Source of the DNA: PZPK01 sp041590075
GTDB taxonomy: Bacteria; Pseudomonadota; Gammaproteobacteria; Pseudomonadales; Oleiphilaceae
Length of the DNA stretch: 64,000 nucleotides
Direction of reading: 5' to 3'
NCBI GenBank assembly: GCA_041590075.1
Contig: JBFHUL010000003.1
Location: forward strand, 1 to 64,000
The notes beneath the pieces were generated by a model. That model did no database searches. It had not been told where the DNA came from and saw nothing but the letters and a program-made list of their open reading frames with translations. This document shows positions 36,898 to 46,512 of this stretch, piece after piece (position 1 is the first letter of the stretch; each line of letters begins with the position of its first letter). The position numbers and the translations under genes were made by a program.

Positions 36898-37943
36898 TAG
36901 TGATTCCCAAGATGTTGCCGCTGCGCGACGCGGTGCGCCAGCTGTTCCAATACAAACTCATAAAATGCGGGTTCAAGCTCTGCTGAAACCGGTAAAACCC
37001 AAACGCCGGGTGGTGCGAAAGCCCCACACTTTACCGCATCTTTTGCCGTCATGATAAGCGGCAGATCGTCGTCAAACTGCAGATCATCCGCAACAAATTT
37101 GTGATGATCGGAAAAGGCGTGAGGAATCACCTCAAACCCCAGCGCCTCAAGCGCACGAAAAAAGCGCTGTGGATTACCAATACCTGCCAGAGCGTGAACC
37201 CGCTCAGGCGGGCGGGGTGGCCGCCCACTATTCTGCCCCTTCAAAGGCTCGAGAGATCCGACCTGCAAGACCATGGCAAACTGCCTGAGCGGTTCGTCAA
37301 AATCCGGAATGCGTATGCGGGCATCGCTATCACCACGGCTGTTAACCACCAGACAAGACACCCCCGATAAACGAGACAAGGGCTCCCGCAAGGGCCCCAT
37401 GGGCAAGAGATGGCCATTTCCCCAGCCGCGCTCGCCGTCGACCACACAGATTTCCAGGTCTCGGGCCATACGGTAATGCTGCATGCCGTCGTCGGCGACC
37501 ACAACGCCACACCCCTCTTGCTCCAAAGCCTTTATAGCGCGCGGACGATCACGACACACAATGATCGGACACGCAATCATCTGCGCCAACATGCAGGGCT
37601 CGTCGCCTACGTCGGCGGCGGTGCTATGACGATCCACCCTGACAGGCTGATCATGCGCGACCCGTGCGCCATAACCACGACTGACAATACCGGGCCGATA
37701 ACCCGCTTCCTGTAGATGATGAACAAGCGACGCTACGAGGGGGGATTTTCCCGTACCGCCCACGGTGAGATTGCCGACGACGATGACAGGAATGGCTGAC
37801 GACTGCACGGACAATACGCCGGAACGATAGCCGAGACGGCGGCCAGCAGTGATGAGTCGATAGAGCAAGGTGAGCGGCCACAGCAGATACAGGTACCAGG
37901 GCGCGCGCTGCCAGGCCTGAGTGACTCGCCCGGCAATACTCAT
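36897..37943 (-). CDS. lpxK: Tetraacyldisaccharide 4'-kinase
   Basis: The 348-residue inner-membrane-associated kinase phosphorylates the 4' position of the lipid A disaccharide. A hydrophobic N-terminal anchor (YLYLLWPLTLLYRLI) precedes the P-loop VGGTGKSP (about 61-68). VSRGYG (about 88-93) and a DDGMQH motif (about 150-155) are present. It is coupled to msbA by a TAATG overlap. Confidence 0.97.
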   Translation of the reverse strand: MSIAGRVTQAWQRAPWYLYLLWPLTLLYRLITAGRRLGYRSGVLSVQSSAIPVIVVGNLTVGGTGKSPLVASLVHHLQEAGYRPGIVSRGYGARVAHDQPVRVDRHSTAADVGDEPCMLAQMIACPIIVCRDRPRAIKALEQEGCGVVVADDGMQHYRMARDLEICVVDGERGWGNGHLLPMGPLREPLSRLSGVSCLVVNSRGDSDARIRIPDFDEPLRQFAMVLQVGSLEPLKGQNSGRPPRPPERVHALAGIGNPQRFFRALEALGFEVIPHAFSDHHKFVADDLQFDDDLPLIMTAKDAVKCGAFAPPGVWVLPVSAELEPAFYEFVLEQLAHRVAQRQHLGNH

Positions 37944-39724
37944 TAGCCCAAAGACTCCTCACCTTGCGACTGGCTCAATTTGTACAGCTTTGCGTATTCC
38001 CCCTCGCGCGCCAACAACTCAGCATGCGAACCCTGTTCAACAATCTGACCTTCGTCCATCACAACAATGCGATCGGCGTTCTCAACAGTAGACAGGCGGT
38101 GGGCAATCACAAGCGTGGTGCGACCTTCCATGAGGCGCTCCAGCTCCTGTTGAATCAACTTTTCCGATTCATTATCGAGTGCCGAGGTCGCCTCATCCAG
38201 AATCAACAGCGGCGCATCCTTAAGCAATGCTCTGGCTATGGCGATGCGCTGCCGTTGCCCACCCGACAGAGATATACCGTTATCCCCTACGATTGTTTCG
38301 AAGCTGTTATCTTTCGCCTGAATGAACTCCAGCGCATTGGCCTTGCCGGCCACAGACTCAAGCTCCTCCAGACCGGCACCTTCAAGACGACCGTAAGCAA
38401 TATTCTTGGCAACCGTATCGTTGAAGAGCGTTACATGCTGTGTCACCAGCGCGATATGATCCCGCAATGAGCGCAGGGTATAGGCATTCAGGGGCTGTCC
38501 ATCCAGACGAATTTCCCCTTCCGTCACTTCATAGAACCGGGGAATCAGGTTGGCCATGGTGGATTTACCACTGCCCGAGCGACCAACCAGAGCCACGGTT
38601 TCGCCCGGTTGAATCGTGAGATTGATATTCTTGAGCACCTTCCGCTCACTGCCCTGATAAGCAAAACTCACGCGATCAAATACCAGTTCACCTTTCACAT
38701 CTTTGGCTTCAAGATGACCACTATCCGCCTCGGGCGGCGCATCCATCACTCGAAATAAATCACGCGCGGCGGCAACACCGCGCTGAATCTTTTCATTCAC
38801 CTGCGTCAATTGGCGGATGGGCTTTGCCATCGTGGATGCGGCAGCAATAATGACCACAAAACTACCCGCAGTCATGTCACCCCGCACCTCTGGCGCCAGC
38901 GCGAGCCAGACCAGAACAGCAATGGCAAGAGCAACCAGCAACTGGATAATCGGCGTTGAAATGGTTTTGGTCATTTCCATTTTCAGACTTTGCCGGAGAT
39001 TGTAGCGACTGGCATCTTCGAAGCGACGCTGCTCGTATTCCTCACCACCAAAGATGCGCACCACGCGAAAACCAGTCACCACCTCAGAGGTCACATGAGT
39101 AACGTCGCCAACCGAGCTCATAATCCGCTTGCTGAGTTTGCGAAAGCGTTTGCTCACGTAACGCACAGTGAGACCAATAAAAGGACCGAGACAGAAGAAT
39201 ATAAGTGTGAGCTTCCAGTTGGAGGTGAACATCACGATCATGAGGCCCACAACAGTCAGCCCCTCCCGCACGATCACAGTCACCGCATCGGTCGCCGCCG
39301 AAGAGACTTGCTCCACATTGTAGGTGATACGCGAAATCAGATGCCCGGAGGAGTTGGAATCAAAAAACTGACTGGGTAAGCGCAGGTAACGGTCAAAAAT
39401 CTGGGTACGAATTTTATGGACAATATTGCGCCCCACATAGGCAATAAAGTAACTACCCAGAAACCCCCCCACTCCGCGCAAAGCAAACAAACCGAGAATG
39501 AGCGCAGGCAGAAGAATACGACTCTCTTCGGTAGGGTTTTCGACGGTTTCAATGACAAACTCGAGGGCTTTTGCCATCATCGCACTGGCGCCGGCGTAGA
39601 TGGCATTACCAATAATACTGAGTATGAAAAACCACTTGAGCGGCTTGATATACACTAGCAACCGGCGATAGAGATCCCAATTTGAATCGTCCAGCTCCGG
39701 CAGTAAATCCGCGCCTTGTTTCAT
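37943..39724 (-). CDS. msbA: Lipid A export ABC transporter MsbA
   Basis: This 593-residue half-transporter flips lipid A-core across the inner membrane. Six membrane helices lie in residues about 30-320. The ATPase domain has Walker A GRSGSGKST, the signature LSGGQRQRIAIARA and Walker B LLILDEATSALD. Its position just upstream of lpxK supports the assignment over the other ABC exporter in the window. It is preceded by exbD at 23 bp. Confidence 0.96.
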   Translation of the reverse strand: MKQGADLLPELDDSNWDLYRRLLVYIKPLKWFFILSIIGNAIYAGASAMMAKALEFVIETVENPTEESRILLPALILGLFALRGVGGFLGSYFIAYVGRNIVHKIRTQIFDRYLRLPSQFFDSNSSGHLISRITYNVEQVSSAATDAVTVIVREGLTVVGLMIVMFTSNWKLTLIFFCLGPFIGLTVRYVSKRFRKLSKRIMSSVGDVTHVTSEVVTGFRVVRIFGGEEYEQRRFEDASRYNLRQSLKMEMTKTISTPIIQLLVALAIAVLVWLALAPEVRGDMTAGSFVVIIAAASTMAKPIRQLTQVNEKIQRGVAAARDLFRVMDAPPEADSGHLEAKDVKGELVFDRVSFAYQGSERKVLKNINLTIQPGETVALVGRSGSGKSTMANLIPRFYEVTEGEIRLDGQPLNAYTLRSLRDHIALVTQHVTLFNDTVAKNIAYGRLEGAGLEELESVAGKANALEFIQAKDNSFETIVGDNGISLSGGQRQRIAIARALLKDAPLLILDEATSALDNESEKLIQQELERLMEGRTTLVIAHRLSTVENADRIVVMDEGQIVEQGSHAELLAREGEYAKLYKLSQSQGEESLG

Positions 39725-39747
39725 AACATTCTCTCGTTAACGACCAG

Positions 39748-40170
39748 CTATTCGGCCGCTGCACTGCGCTGCGTAGTGATACTTAATTGCACAAAGCCGA
39801 GTTGACCGGCCACATCCATCACACGCACTACAAACTCATGCGCTGTTTTGGCATCGGCAGTAATAATGAAAGGCACTTTGCTGTCACCGTTGGAGAGCTT
39901 CTGAATGGCTTTTTTAAGCGTCTCTTCCTGATTATTCACCAGTGGGCGTTCGTTCACTGAAAACTCACCCTGCGCATTGATCACCACCTCAATTTCATCT
40001 ACCACGGGCTTGGACGGCTCACCGCTCGATTGCGGCAAATCAATTTCAAGATGACTCTCTTTGGTAAAAGTGGTTGAGACCATGAAGAAGATCAACAGCA
40101 AAAACACCACATCAATCAGCGGTGTGAGGTTGACCGAAACCTCTTCTCCGGCTTGGCGTTTGAATTTCAA
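39748..40170 (-). CDS. exbD: ExbD/TolR family biopolymer transport protein
   Basis: The 140-residue protein has a basic N-terminus, one membrane helix with the essential Asp (LTPLIDVVFLLLIFFMV, about 16-32) and a periplasmic domain. It starts at TTG, overlapping the upstream stop as TTGA, with GGGGAA upstream. With its ExbB partner it forms a proton-driven motor. The pair lies in the comEC-msbA region, as in many gammaproteobacteria, and is not next to a tonB gene. The client is therefore unknown. Confidence 0.9.
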   Translation of the reverse strand: MKFKRQAGEEVSVNLTPLIDVVFLLLIFFMVSTTFTKESHLEIDLPQSSGEPSKPVVDEIEVVINAQGEFSVNERPLVNNQEETLKKAIQKLSNGDSKVPFIITADAKTAHEFVVRVMDVAGQLGFVQLSITTQRSAAAE

Positions 40171-40802
40171 GAGATCTGTTCCCCGGCATGTGTGGCTTCA
40201 CGATCGCCGTGCACAACTTCCACCAGCCGCAAAGCATCCTGCTCCATATCCACCACGATTTCATCCACACGACGCAGGAAGTAGCGGTGAAAAATCAAAG
40301 CCGGAATCGCGACGGTCAAACCCGCCGCGGTGGTGATGAGTGCCTCGGAGATCCCCCCGGCAAGCGCTGCCGCATTGCCCGCCCCTTCCAGCTGCAACTG
40401 CGCGAACACCTTGATCATACCAATAACTGTACCCAACAGGCCTAGCAGCGGGGCGATCACGGCGATCGTGCCGAGCGCCGTAAGGAAACGTTCCATTTCA
40501 TGCACTACGTGGCTGGCTTCTTCCTGAATACTTTCTTTCATGATCTCGCGACCATGCTTGGCATTCACGAGCCCTGCCGCCAATACGCGACCAATGGGTG
40601 CCGCTTCTTTGAGCTCACGCAGTCGTTTGGAATTCAGCTCTTTCTTTTTGATCCAGCCCCACAGTTCGTTTACCAGTGATTTGGGTGCCAGCCGACTCAC
40701 GCGCAAGGTCCAGAATCGTTCGATGATGATCGCCAGAGCCAACACAGAACAGAGCAGCAAGGGGAACATAATGATGCCGCCCGGTTTCAATAAATCCAAC
40801 AC
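40167..40802 (-). CDS. exbB: ExbB/TolQ/MotA family proton channel protein
   Basis: I choose the GTG start at 40802 (211 aa, VLDLLKPGGIIMFPL), which has AGGAG 9 nt upstream. The open frame to 41066 runs antisense-like into comEC and encodes nothing recognisable. The protein has three membrane segments, with the typical GTIAVIAPLLGLLGTVIGMI block (about 119-138) and an alanine-rich final helix. It forms a motor with the ExbD protein whose gene overlaps it. Confidence 0.92.
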   Translation of the reverse strand: MLDLLKPGGIIMFPLLLCSVLALAIIIERFWTLRVSRLAPKSLVNELWGWIKKKELNSKRLRELKEAAPIGRVLAAGLVNAKHGREIMKESIQEEASHVVHEMERFLTALGTIAVIAPLLGLLGTVIGMIKVFAQLQLEGAGNAAALAGGISEALITTAAGLTVAIPALIFHRYFLRRVDEIVVDMEQDALRLVEVVHGDREATHAGEQIS

Positions 40803-40911
40803 GAAGCATTCTCCTGGATGGTAAGTGGTCGCTTTGTTATTGCAGGTGAGGCTACCCGCATTTTTGTGGCGATACTTTATCACACTCAGCGTTGAAGAAA
40901 ACCTCTCCTGC

Positions 40912-43242
40912 TCACGGCCTTTCGTTATGCGAAGGGTTTGCCGAAACCACACCCGTGCGCGCCAGCCAAAAGGCGGTATTCCGCTGCCTCTCCAGCACCC
41001 ACGACACGCTCTGTTCTGGATGATCCGACACGCGCGCGGGATAAATATGCAAGGCTCCCTCCACACCCAGATGCATACTCTGCGCGCCCATGTTGGCCAC
41101 GCGCTGCTTCACATCGTCATGCGGGTGACCAAAACGGCTAAAAGCCGGTGCTGGAAATATAACAAACTGGGGCCTCACCCGTTTCAGCAGCGCATAACTG
41201 GTGGCATGCCGCGACCCGTGATGCCCCGCCACCAGAAACTGGGCCGACAAATCGCCCTGAACGGTGCGCAGGAAACGCCGTTCGCCCTCGCCTTCGAGAT
41301 CACCCATAATCAACACCGAGAGCGCGCCATTGCGCAGCCGCACCACGCAGGAACGATTATTGGAGCTTTCTTCTTCAGCATGTACCTGCGCATATATAAC
41401 CTCGATATGCCAATGCGCATTCTGCCACTGCATGCCTTGCTCACAGGCCGTGGCGCGCTGTGTAAACGCATGCCGCTCTCGCTCGCCAGCCCAGAAGTGA
41501 CGGGGCTGCAGAGCCTCCAGAACGCGTGAAGCACCGCCCACATGGTCACTGTCACCATGACTCAGAATAACGCCCCGTACGGTATCCACCCAACCCCGCT
41601 GCCGCAGGTAGGGGAGAATCTCCTTCTCCGCCAGACTACCGGAAGGCCACGCAGGACCCAGATCATAAAGCCAGGTATCACCACCACCGTGAAGCAGCAC
41701 AGCAAGCCCCTGCCCCGCGTCCCAGACCAACAGCTCATCCTCTGCCTCGCCAGACTTAAACGGGACGCAGATCACCACCACAACGCATACACCGAGCGCA
41801 AGGCCAAAATATCGATAAGCGCGAAACACCAAGCACGCCAACCATAGCGCAAGAAATGCCAGCCAAAGCGGCGGCTTTCCTACCGTGTTCACCGGCCACT
41901 GCATCGCAGCAAAACTGGAGAAGAAAACCATGAGCACATGCAAGGCCTCATTCACCACTAACAGCCCGCCATGGCCCAGCACAGGCCAGAACAGCCCGAC
42001 CAACACCGAAAGCAGCAGGAGTGGCAGAATAACAAGAGAAACCCAGGGAATGGCGACCAGATTCGCTAGAATATTCAACGGATGGCTTTGCTGGCCCTGC
42101 GACACACTGAAGGCATGCAAGAAGAGGAACAGCAGGACCTGCACGAGCACCATCGCACCCCACCCACTGCGCATTAACCCTAACCGCCAAACCCATAGCA
42201 AGGCCGCTACCGCCAAAAAAGAATACCAGAAGCCGGCACTCAGGCTCATAGCCGGATCCATCAGCAACACGCAGGTCATGGCAAACAACCATCCCCCCCA
42301 GGGACGGGCGGGCGCGTAGCCCCTGCTCACCATGAACACGCACATGGCCATGATCCATGCACGCTGAGCCGATGCCGGTGCACCCACCAACCCGACGTAG
42401 GCAAGGCTCACACACCCAATCAGCACGAGGCTGGCACTTGAACGCGGCAATGCAAAGTGCAGCAGCATGATAATCATGCCCACATGCAAGCCCGAAATAG
42501 CCATAAGATGCTGGGTGCCCGTCTCTGCCAGCAGACGATTTTCATTCGGCGTAATCCGGGAACGATCACCGATGAATAAAGCCTGCATGGGACCCACATG
42601 CTCCAGCGAAGCCGACATCGTCCGAAAAACATCGCGCGCCTTAACACGCAGGGCCAAGAGATGTTGCCGGAATGCAATACTCCACTCCGGAACCGTGGCC
42701 GGCAAGGGGCGCACATGTGTGACGCTTCCGAGGGCCAGCACGTTCTGACTGAACCAGGCGCGCTCGGCGCTGCGTGTACGCGGATTAAGTCGTCCAACAG
42801 GAGGTCTCAACACCCCCTCAAACCGATACAAAGCGTGCAGATCGATAGGCAACAGTTGTGCTGAAAGGTGCACGCGCAACCTGCCACGCCCGAACGATAC
42901 TGAAGCATCATCGCGGGTAAAGATGCGCTCAGCGCAGATATCTACCCTAACGCTAAACGTGCCTGCTTTCGGCAATGAACAAACATACCCCTCTACCTGC
43001 ACTGGCGAACCAAATACCGATACAGGCAACGCAGAGTGAAGCTGCTGCTGCACATGCCATGACGCCCACACTGCACCACAGAGCAAGCCAAGACTGGCAG
43101 AGACCAGCCATCGCGATCGTAAGACGATAGCGGGCAATAACAGCAGAACGATAAAAATATAATCATGCCACGGTAACAATCGACCGCTACAATAGAGTAT
43201 GATAACTCCGGCACAGAAGGCCGCCATCCATGACATCGCCAA
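40912..43242 (-). CDS. comEC: DNA internalization protein ComEC/Rec2
   Basis: The 776-residue polytopic protein has an N-terminal OB-like DUF4131 domain and a competence core with many helices (GTQHLMAISGLHVGMI at about 236-251 is the hallmark). A C-terminal metallo-beta-lactamase-like domain carries LSHGDSDHVGG (about 560-570), intact for metal binding. ComEC forms the inner-membrane channel that brings single-stranded DNA into the cytoplasm. The full-length frame suggests that natural transformation machinery is kept. It heads the exbB-exbD-msbA operon with a 109-bp gap. Confidence 0.95.
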   Translation of the reverse strand: MAMSWMAAFCAGVIILYCSGRLLPWHDYIFIVLLLLPAIVLRSRWLVSASLGLLCGAVWASWHVQQQLHSALPVSVFGSPVQVEGYVCSLPKAGTFSVRVDICAERIFTRDDASVSFGRGRLRVHLSAQLLPIDLHALYRFEGVLRPPVGRLNPRTRSAERAWFSQNVLALGSVTHVRPLPATVPEWSIAFRQHLLALRVKARDVFRTMSASLEHVGPMQALFIGDRSRITPNENRLLAETGTQHLMAISGLHVGMIIMLLHFALPRSSASLVLIGCVSLAYVGLVGAPASAQRAWIMAMCVFMVSRGYAPARPWGGWLFAMTCVLLMDPAMSLSAGFWYSFLAVAALLWVWRLGLMRSGWGAMVLVQVLLFLFLHAFSVSQGQQSHPLNILANLVAIPWVSLVILPLLLLSVLVGLFWPVLGHGGLLVVNEALHVLMVFFSSFAAMQWPVNTVGKPPLWLAFLALWLACLVFRAYRYFGLALGVCVVVVICVPFKSGEAEDELLVWDAGQGLAVLLHGGGDTWLYDLGPAWPSGSLAEKEILPYLRQRGWVDTVRGVILSHGDSDHVGGASRVLEALQPRHFWAGERERHAFTQRATACEQGMQWQNAHWHIEVIYAQVHAEEESSNNRSCVVRLRNGALSVLIMGDLEGEGERRFLRTVQGDLSAQFLVAGHHGSRHATSYALLKRVRPQFVIFPAPAFSRFGHPHDDVKQRVANMGAQSMHLGVEGALHIYPARVSDHPEQSVSWVLERQRNTAFWLARTGVVSANPSHNERP

Positions 43243-43299
43243 CTCTTCCCTGAGTGTGAAACATGAAGGTCCCGGGTGGACTCTTGTAAGCGTTACAGT

Positions 43300-43842
43300 A
43301 TGCCTAAAGACCTGATTAAAAAGTACCTACCACATCCCGATTCGATGAAGCACCATAAGAGCCTCGCGTTTCTGGGTGAACTCGTGCATGACCCGAATCT
43401 GTGGCATCTCAATCGCCATTGCGTGACCAAAGCCTTCGCCATCGGGCTTTTCTGGGGCTGCATCCCCATGCCCTTCCAGATGGTTGCTGCTGCTTTTATG
43501 GCCGTCCGCCTCAACGCCAACCTGCCTCTTTCGGTGATTCTGGTATGGTTTAGCAACCCATTGACAATGCCACCCATTTTTTACTTCGAATATCTGGTGG
43601 GCGCCTGGATTCTGGATATGCCTCCCATGGCCTTCGACTACGAACTAAGCATGGCTTGGATCAAGCGCAAACTCTTCGATGTTGGCATTCCTTTGTATTT
43701 GGGATCGGTTATTTGCGGCATCATTCTCAGCGCGTTGGGGTATGCCATTGTCGACCGCATCTGGCGAAGGGGCGTCATCAAAAAGTGGGAACTGCGCCAG
43801 AAAACGCGCCAAGCGGAAAAACAAACCGATTCCGGAGAGTAA
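43300..43842 (+). CDS. DUF2062 membrane protein
   Basis: The protein is 180 residues from MPKDLIKKYLP, the usual family start; a GTG at 43276 adds eight unmatched residues. The family block KAFAIGLFWGCIPMPFQMV and three or so membrane helices are visible, with a basic C-terminus. DUF2062 proteins are of unknown function. The gene runs divergently from comEC and converges with lolD. Confidence 0.88.
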   Translation: MPKDLIKKYLPHPDSMKHHKSLAFLGELVHDPNLWHLNRHCVTKAFAIGLFWGCIPMPFQMVAAAFMAVRLNANLPLSVILVWFSNPLTMPPIFYFEYLVGAWILDMPPMAFDYELSMAWIKRKLFDVGIPLYLGSVICGIILSALGYAIVDRIWRRGVIKKWELRQKTRQAEKQTDSGE

Positions 43843-43884
43843 AGCAAGGCCTCTTAACAGGCCCTATTGCCAAAATCGACGCGA

Positions 43885-44601
43885 CTACACCGTGCTCTTG
43901 GCACTCGGCTCTTCACTAGCACGTAACAACTTCAGACTACCCTCTTCCATCAACATGACCCGATTCGTTTGTTCGGCAAGCTGTTTGTCGTGGGTAACAA
44001 TCACAAAGCTGGTGTGCATCTGCTGCTGCAACGCGAGCATGACTTCCTGAATTTTTCGTGCCGTAGTTTCATCAAGATTACCGGTGGGCTCATCCATCAA
44101 CACACAACGTGGTTCGTTGACCAACGCTCGCGCAATCGCGACGCGCTGCCGCTCCCCACCCGACAGAGCTCCAGGCTTATGACTGCAGCGATCAGCCAAC
44201 CCCACTCGACTCAAAAGCTCGGCCGCGCGTTGTTCGGCAACGCGCCGCTTACACCCGGCGATATACAAGGGCATTGCAACGTTTTCGACCGCTGAAAATT
44301 CCGGCAATAGATGATGAAACTGATACACAAACCCAAGATAGCGATTGCGCAAGCGTGTAATCGCTTTATCGCTACATTGCTGGAGGTCAGTTCCGCATAG
44401 CACAACTTCGCCCTGTGACGCCTTATCTAATCCACCCAGAATATTCAGCAAGGTCGTTTTACCCGCGCCGGAGCTGCCAAGTATGCCCACGGACTCGCCT
44501 GGCGCCAGCTGGAAATCCACGCCCGAAAAAATGCACAGGCTGCGCTCCGCATCGTCGTAGGTTTTGGATAAGTCACGCGCATCAATGACCCAATCACTCA
44601 T
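43885..44601 (-). CDS. lolD: Lipoprotein-releasing system ATP-binding protein
   Basis: The 238-residue ATPase has Walker A GSSGAGKTT (about 37-45), the signature ALSGGERQRVAIARA and Walker B CVLMDEPTGNLD, the last characteristic of LolD. It powers extraction of outer-membrane lipoproteins from the inner membrane. It overlaps the permease gene by 8 nt. Confidence 0.95.
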   Translation of the reverse strand: MSDWVIDARDLSKTYDDAERSLCIFSGVDFQLAPGESVGILGSSGAGKTTLLNILGGLDKASQGEVVLCGTDLQQCSDKAITRLRNRYLGFVYQFHHLLPEFSAVENVAMPLYIAGCKRRVAEQRAAELLSRVGLADRCSHKPGALSGGERQRVAIARALVNEPRCVLMDEPTGNLDETTARKIQEVMLALQQQMHTSFVIVTHDKQLAEQTNRVMLMEEGSLKLLRASEEPSAKSTV

Positions 44602-45835
44602 AACGCAAAGCCTCCGCGGGCTGTACCTTGGACGCGCGCCATGCAGGATATAGGGTGGCGAGCAAACTCAACACCAGCGCCGAACCGGAGATAATCGCCA
44701 CATCCGGCCAGCGCAACTCTGAAGGCAAGTCACTGATAAAATACACGTCCGGATTCAGGAACTGGGTTTTCATCACCGCCTCGATAAACTGAATAATGTC
44801 ACTCACATTCAGCGCGAGCAGAACACCGGCCAAGGTACCCACCACGGTGCCCACAATACCTATATAAGCACCCTGCACTATGAAGATCGCCATCACGGCA
44901 CCCGGACTTGCCCCCATGGTACGCAGAATGGCGATGTCCGCTTTTTTATCGGTAACAACCATCACCAGAGTAGAAATAATGTTGAACGCTGCAACAGCCA
45001 CGATCACCATGAGCAACAAGCCAATCATGGTTTTTTCCATGCGAATCGCCTGAAACAGGTTGCCATGCGTGCGCGTCCAGTCGACGCTGTAATAAGCCTG
45101 ATCCAGAGATCCGGCCAACTGATTCGATACCCGGGGCGCATCGAACAAATCATGCATCTTGAGCCGCAAACCATGCACGTAGCCCTTCATGCGCAGAATA
45201 CGCGCGGCATCGTCCAGATGAATAAGAGTTAGCGATGCATCCAAATCTGCGCCCACGCGGAATACCCCTTTAACCGTAAAACGCTTGAGGCGCGGAAACA
45301 CGCCCGCTGGCGTGAGCGAGGCCTCGGGCAGCACAACAGTCACCTTGTCCCCGATATCAAGCCGCAACTGGCGAGCAAGAATCTCGCCGACCACAATACC
45401 AAACTCCCCCGAATGCAAATCCTGTATGCTGCCGCGCACCATATGCCGACTGATAATCGACACCTGATCTTCTTCTTCGGGCAACACCCCATTTAATTGC
45501 ACACCGTTCACCGCGCCATTGTGCGTAACCATACCCTGCGCTTTGATAAAGGGGGCTGCAGCCAGCACCTCCGGATGCGCGGTCACCTTCGCATCGAGAG
45601 CAGCCCAGTCACGCATATTGCCGTAAGGCTTGATGACGGCATGAGGCACCATACCCAAAATACGCTGCTGCAATTCACGATCGAAGCCGTTCATCACCGA
45701 GAGCACGGTAATCAGCAGGGCGACACCAATAATCAGACCGATCATGGACGTCAACGAAATAAACGAAATGAAATGATTACTGCGTTTGGCCGAGGTATAC
45801 CGCAGGCCAATCCGGGTTGGGTAGAGATTTAGCAT
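44594..45835 (-). CDS. lolC: Lipoprotein-releasing permease, LolC/LolE family
   Basis: The protein is 413 residues from MLNLYPTRIGLRYT, the usual family start; the longer frame to 45895 adds an unrelated leader. One N-terminal helix, a periplasmic domain and three C-terminal helices are visible, with the family block KRSNHFISFISLTSMIGLIIG partly at residues 15-35. Only one LolC/E-type gene is in this locus, so it may combine LolC and LolE roles (LolF-like), or a lolE may lie elsewhere. The symbol is by nearest family. Confidence 0.9.
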   Translation of the reverse strand: MLNLYPTRIGLRYTSAKRSNHFISFISLTSMIGLIIGVALLITVLSVMNGFDRELQQRILGMVPHAVIKPYGNMRDWAALDAKVTAHPEVLAAAPFIKAQGMVTHNGAVNGVQLNGVLPEEEDQVSIISRHMVRGSIQDLHSGEFGIVVGEILARQLRLDIGDKVTVVLPEASLTPAGVFPRLKRFTVKGVFRVGADLDASLTLIHLDDAARILRMKGYVHGLRLKMHDLFDAPRVSNQLAGSLDQAYYSVDWTRTHGNLFQAIRMEKTMIGLLLMVIVAVAAFNIISTLVMVVTDKKADIAILRTMGASPGAVMAIFIVQGAYIGIVGTVVGTLAGVLLALNVSDIIQFIEAVMKTQFLNPDVYFISDLPSELRWPDVAIISGSALVLSLLATLYPAWRASKVQPAEALRYE

Positions 45836-45942
45836 CGCGGGATTAAAACACACCTTATCTTTACCAGACAATAAAACAATGCAGCAGGACAGCAATCTTT
45901 TTGCTTTAATAATGCTATCTGCGAACAGAAGCGGTATGACGC

Positions 45943-46512
45943 ATGAGCAAGCCGATCGAAACTATTGAAGAACTCGCCAACCGGAGGCAGTATTTCCGTG
46001 TGGATGACCACGTGTCGGTGGAGTGGGCCGTCATTGACAATGATCAGAATCCGGGCGAGTTTTTTGATCTTAATCCGGAATTTGGCCTGATATCCGAGTT
46101 TCAACTGCTTGATGTGGAGTCCAAGCACCTGCTGCGCACGCTGACAGACAAAGACAAAAACCTCGGGCAATTTCTGCGCGTCATGAATCGCAAACTGGAC
46201 TCTCTGGCCAGAGTCATCGCCCTGAGCCATGCCGATACGACACAGGCCAGTATTCAGGCGGTCAATATCAGCGAAGGTGGCATCGCCCTCCCTTCTGATA
46301 GGCAGGTCAAGGCCGGACAGCGCGTCGCAGTGAAACTGATCCTGCTGCCCAGCTACAGTGGCTTATTACTGACCGGGCAAGTCCTTTCTTGCCAGAATAC
46401 AGCAGCGCCCTATCAGGTTCACATTGAATTCACTGATATTTCCGAAGCGCACCAGCAACTGATCGCACGCCACATCATGCGCAAACAAAGCCAAGGCAAA
46501 CACCCTTCATGA
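45943..46512 (+). CDS. PilZ-domain cyclic-di-GMP receptor
   Basis: The product is 189 residues. Both halves of the PilZ ligand signature are present: RQYFR (RxxxR, about 15-19) near the N-terminus and NISEGG (about 109-114). The middle segment (about 45-100) is an alpha-helical insertion. Such proteins change activity on binding cyclic di-GMP. The partner is unknown. It overlaps aguA by 4 nt, although no metabolic link is evident. Confidence 0.88.
   Translation: MSKPIETIEELANRRQYFRVDDHVSVEWAVIDNDQNPGEFFDLNPEFGLISEFQLLDVESKHLLRTLTDKDKNLGQFLRVMNRKLDSLARVIALSHADTTQASIQAVNISEGGIALPSDRQVKAGQRVAVKLILLPSYSGLLLTGQVLSCQNTAAPYQVHIEFTDISEAHQQLIARHIMRKQSQGKHPS

Noticed and set aside
40803..41066. N-terminal extension of ExbB
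   Set aside because: The extension reads through the intergenic gap and the 3' end of comEC; the GTG at 40802 has a good Shine-Dalgarno and gives a normal-length protein.
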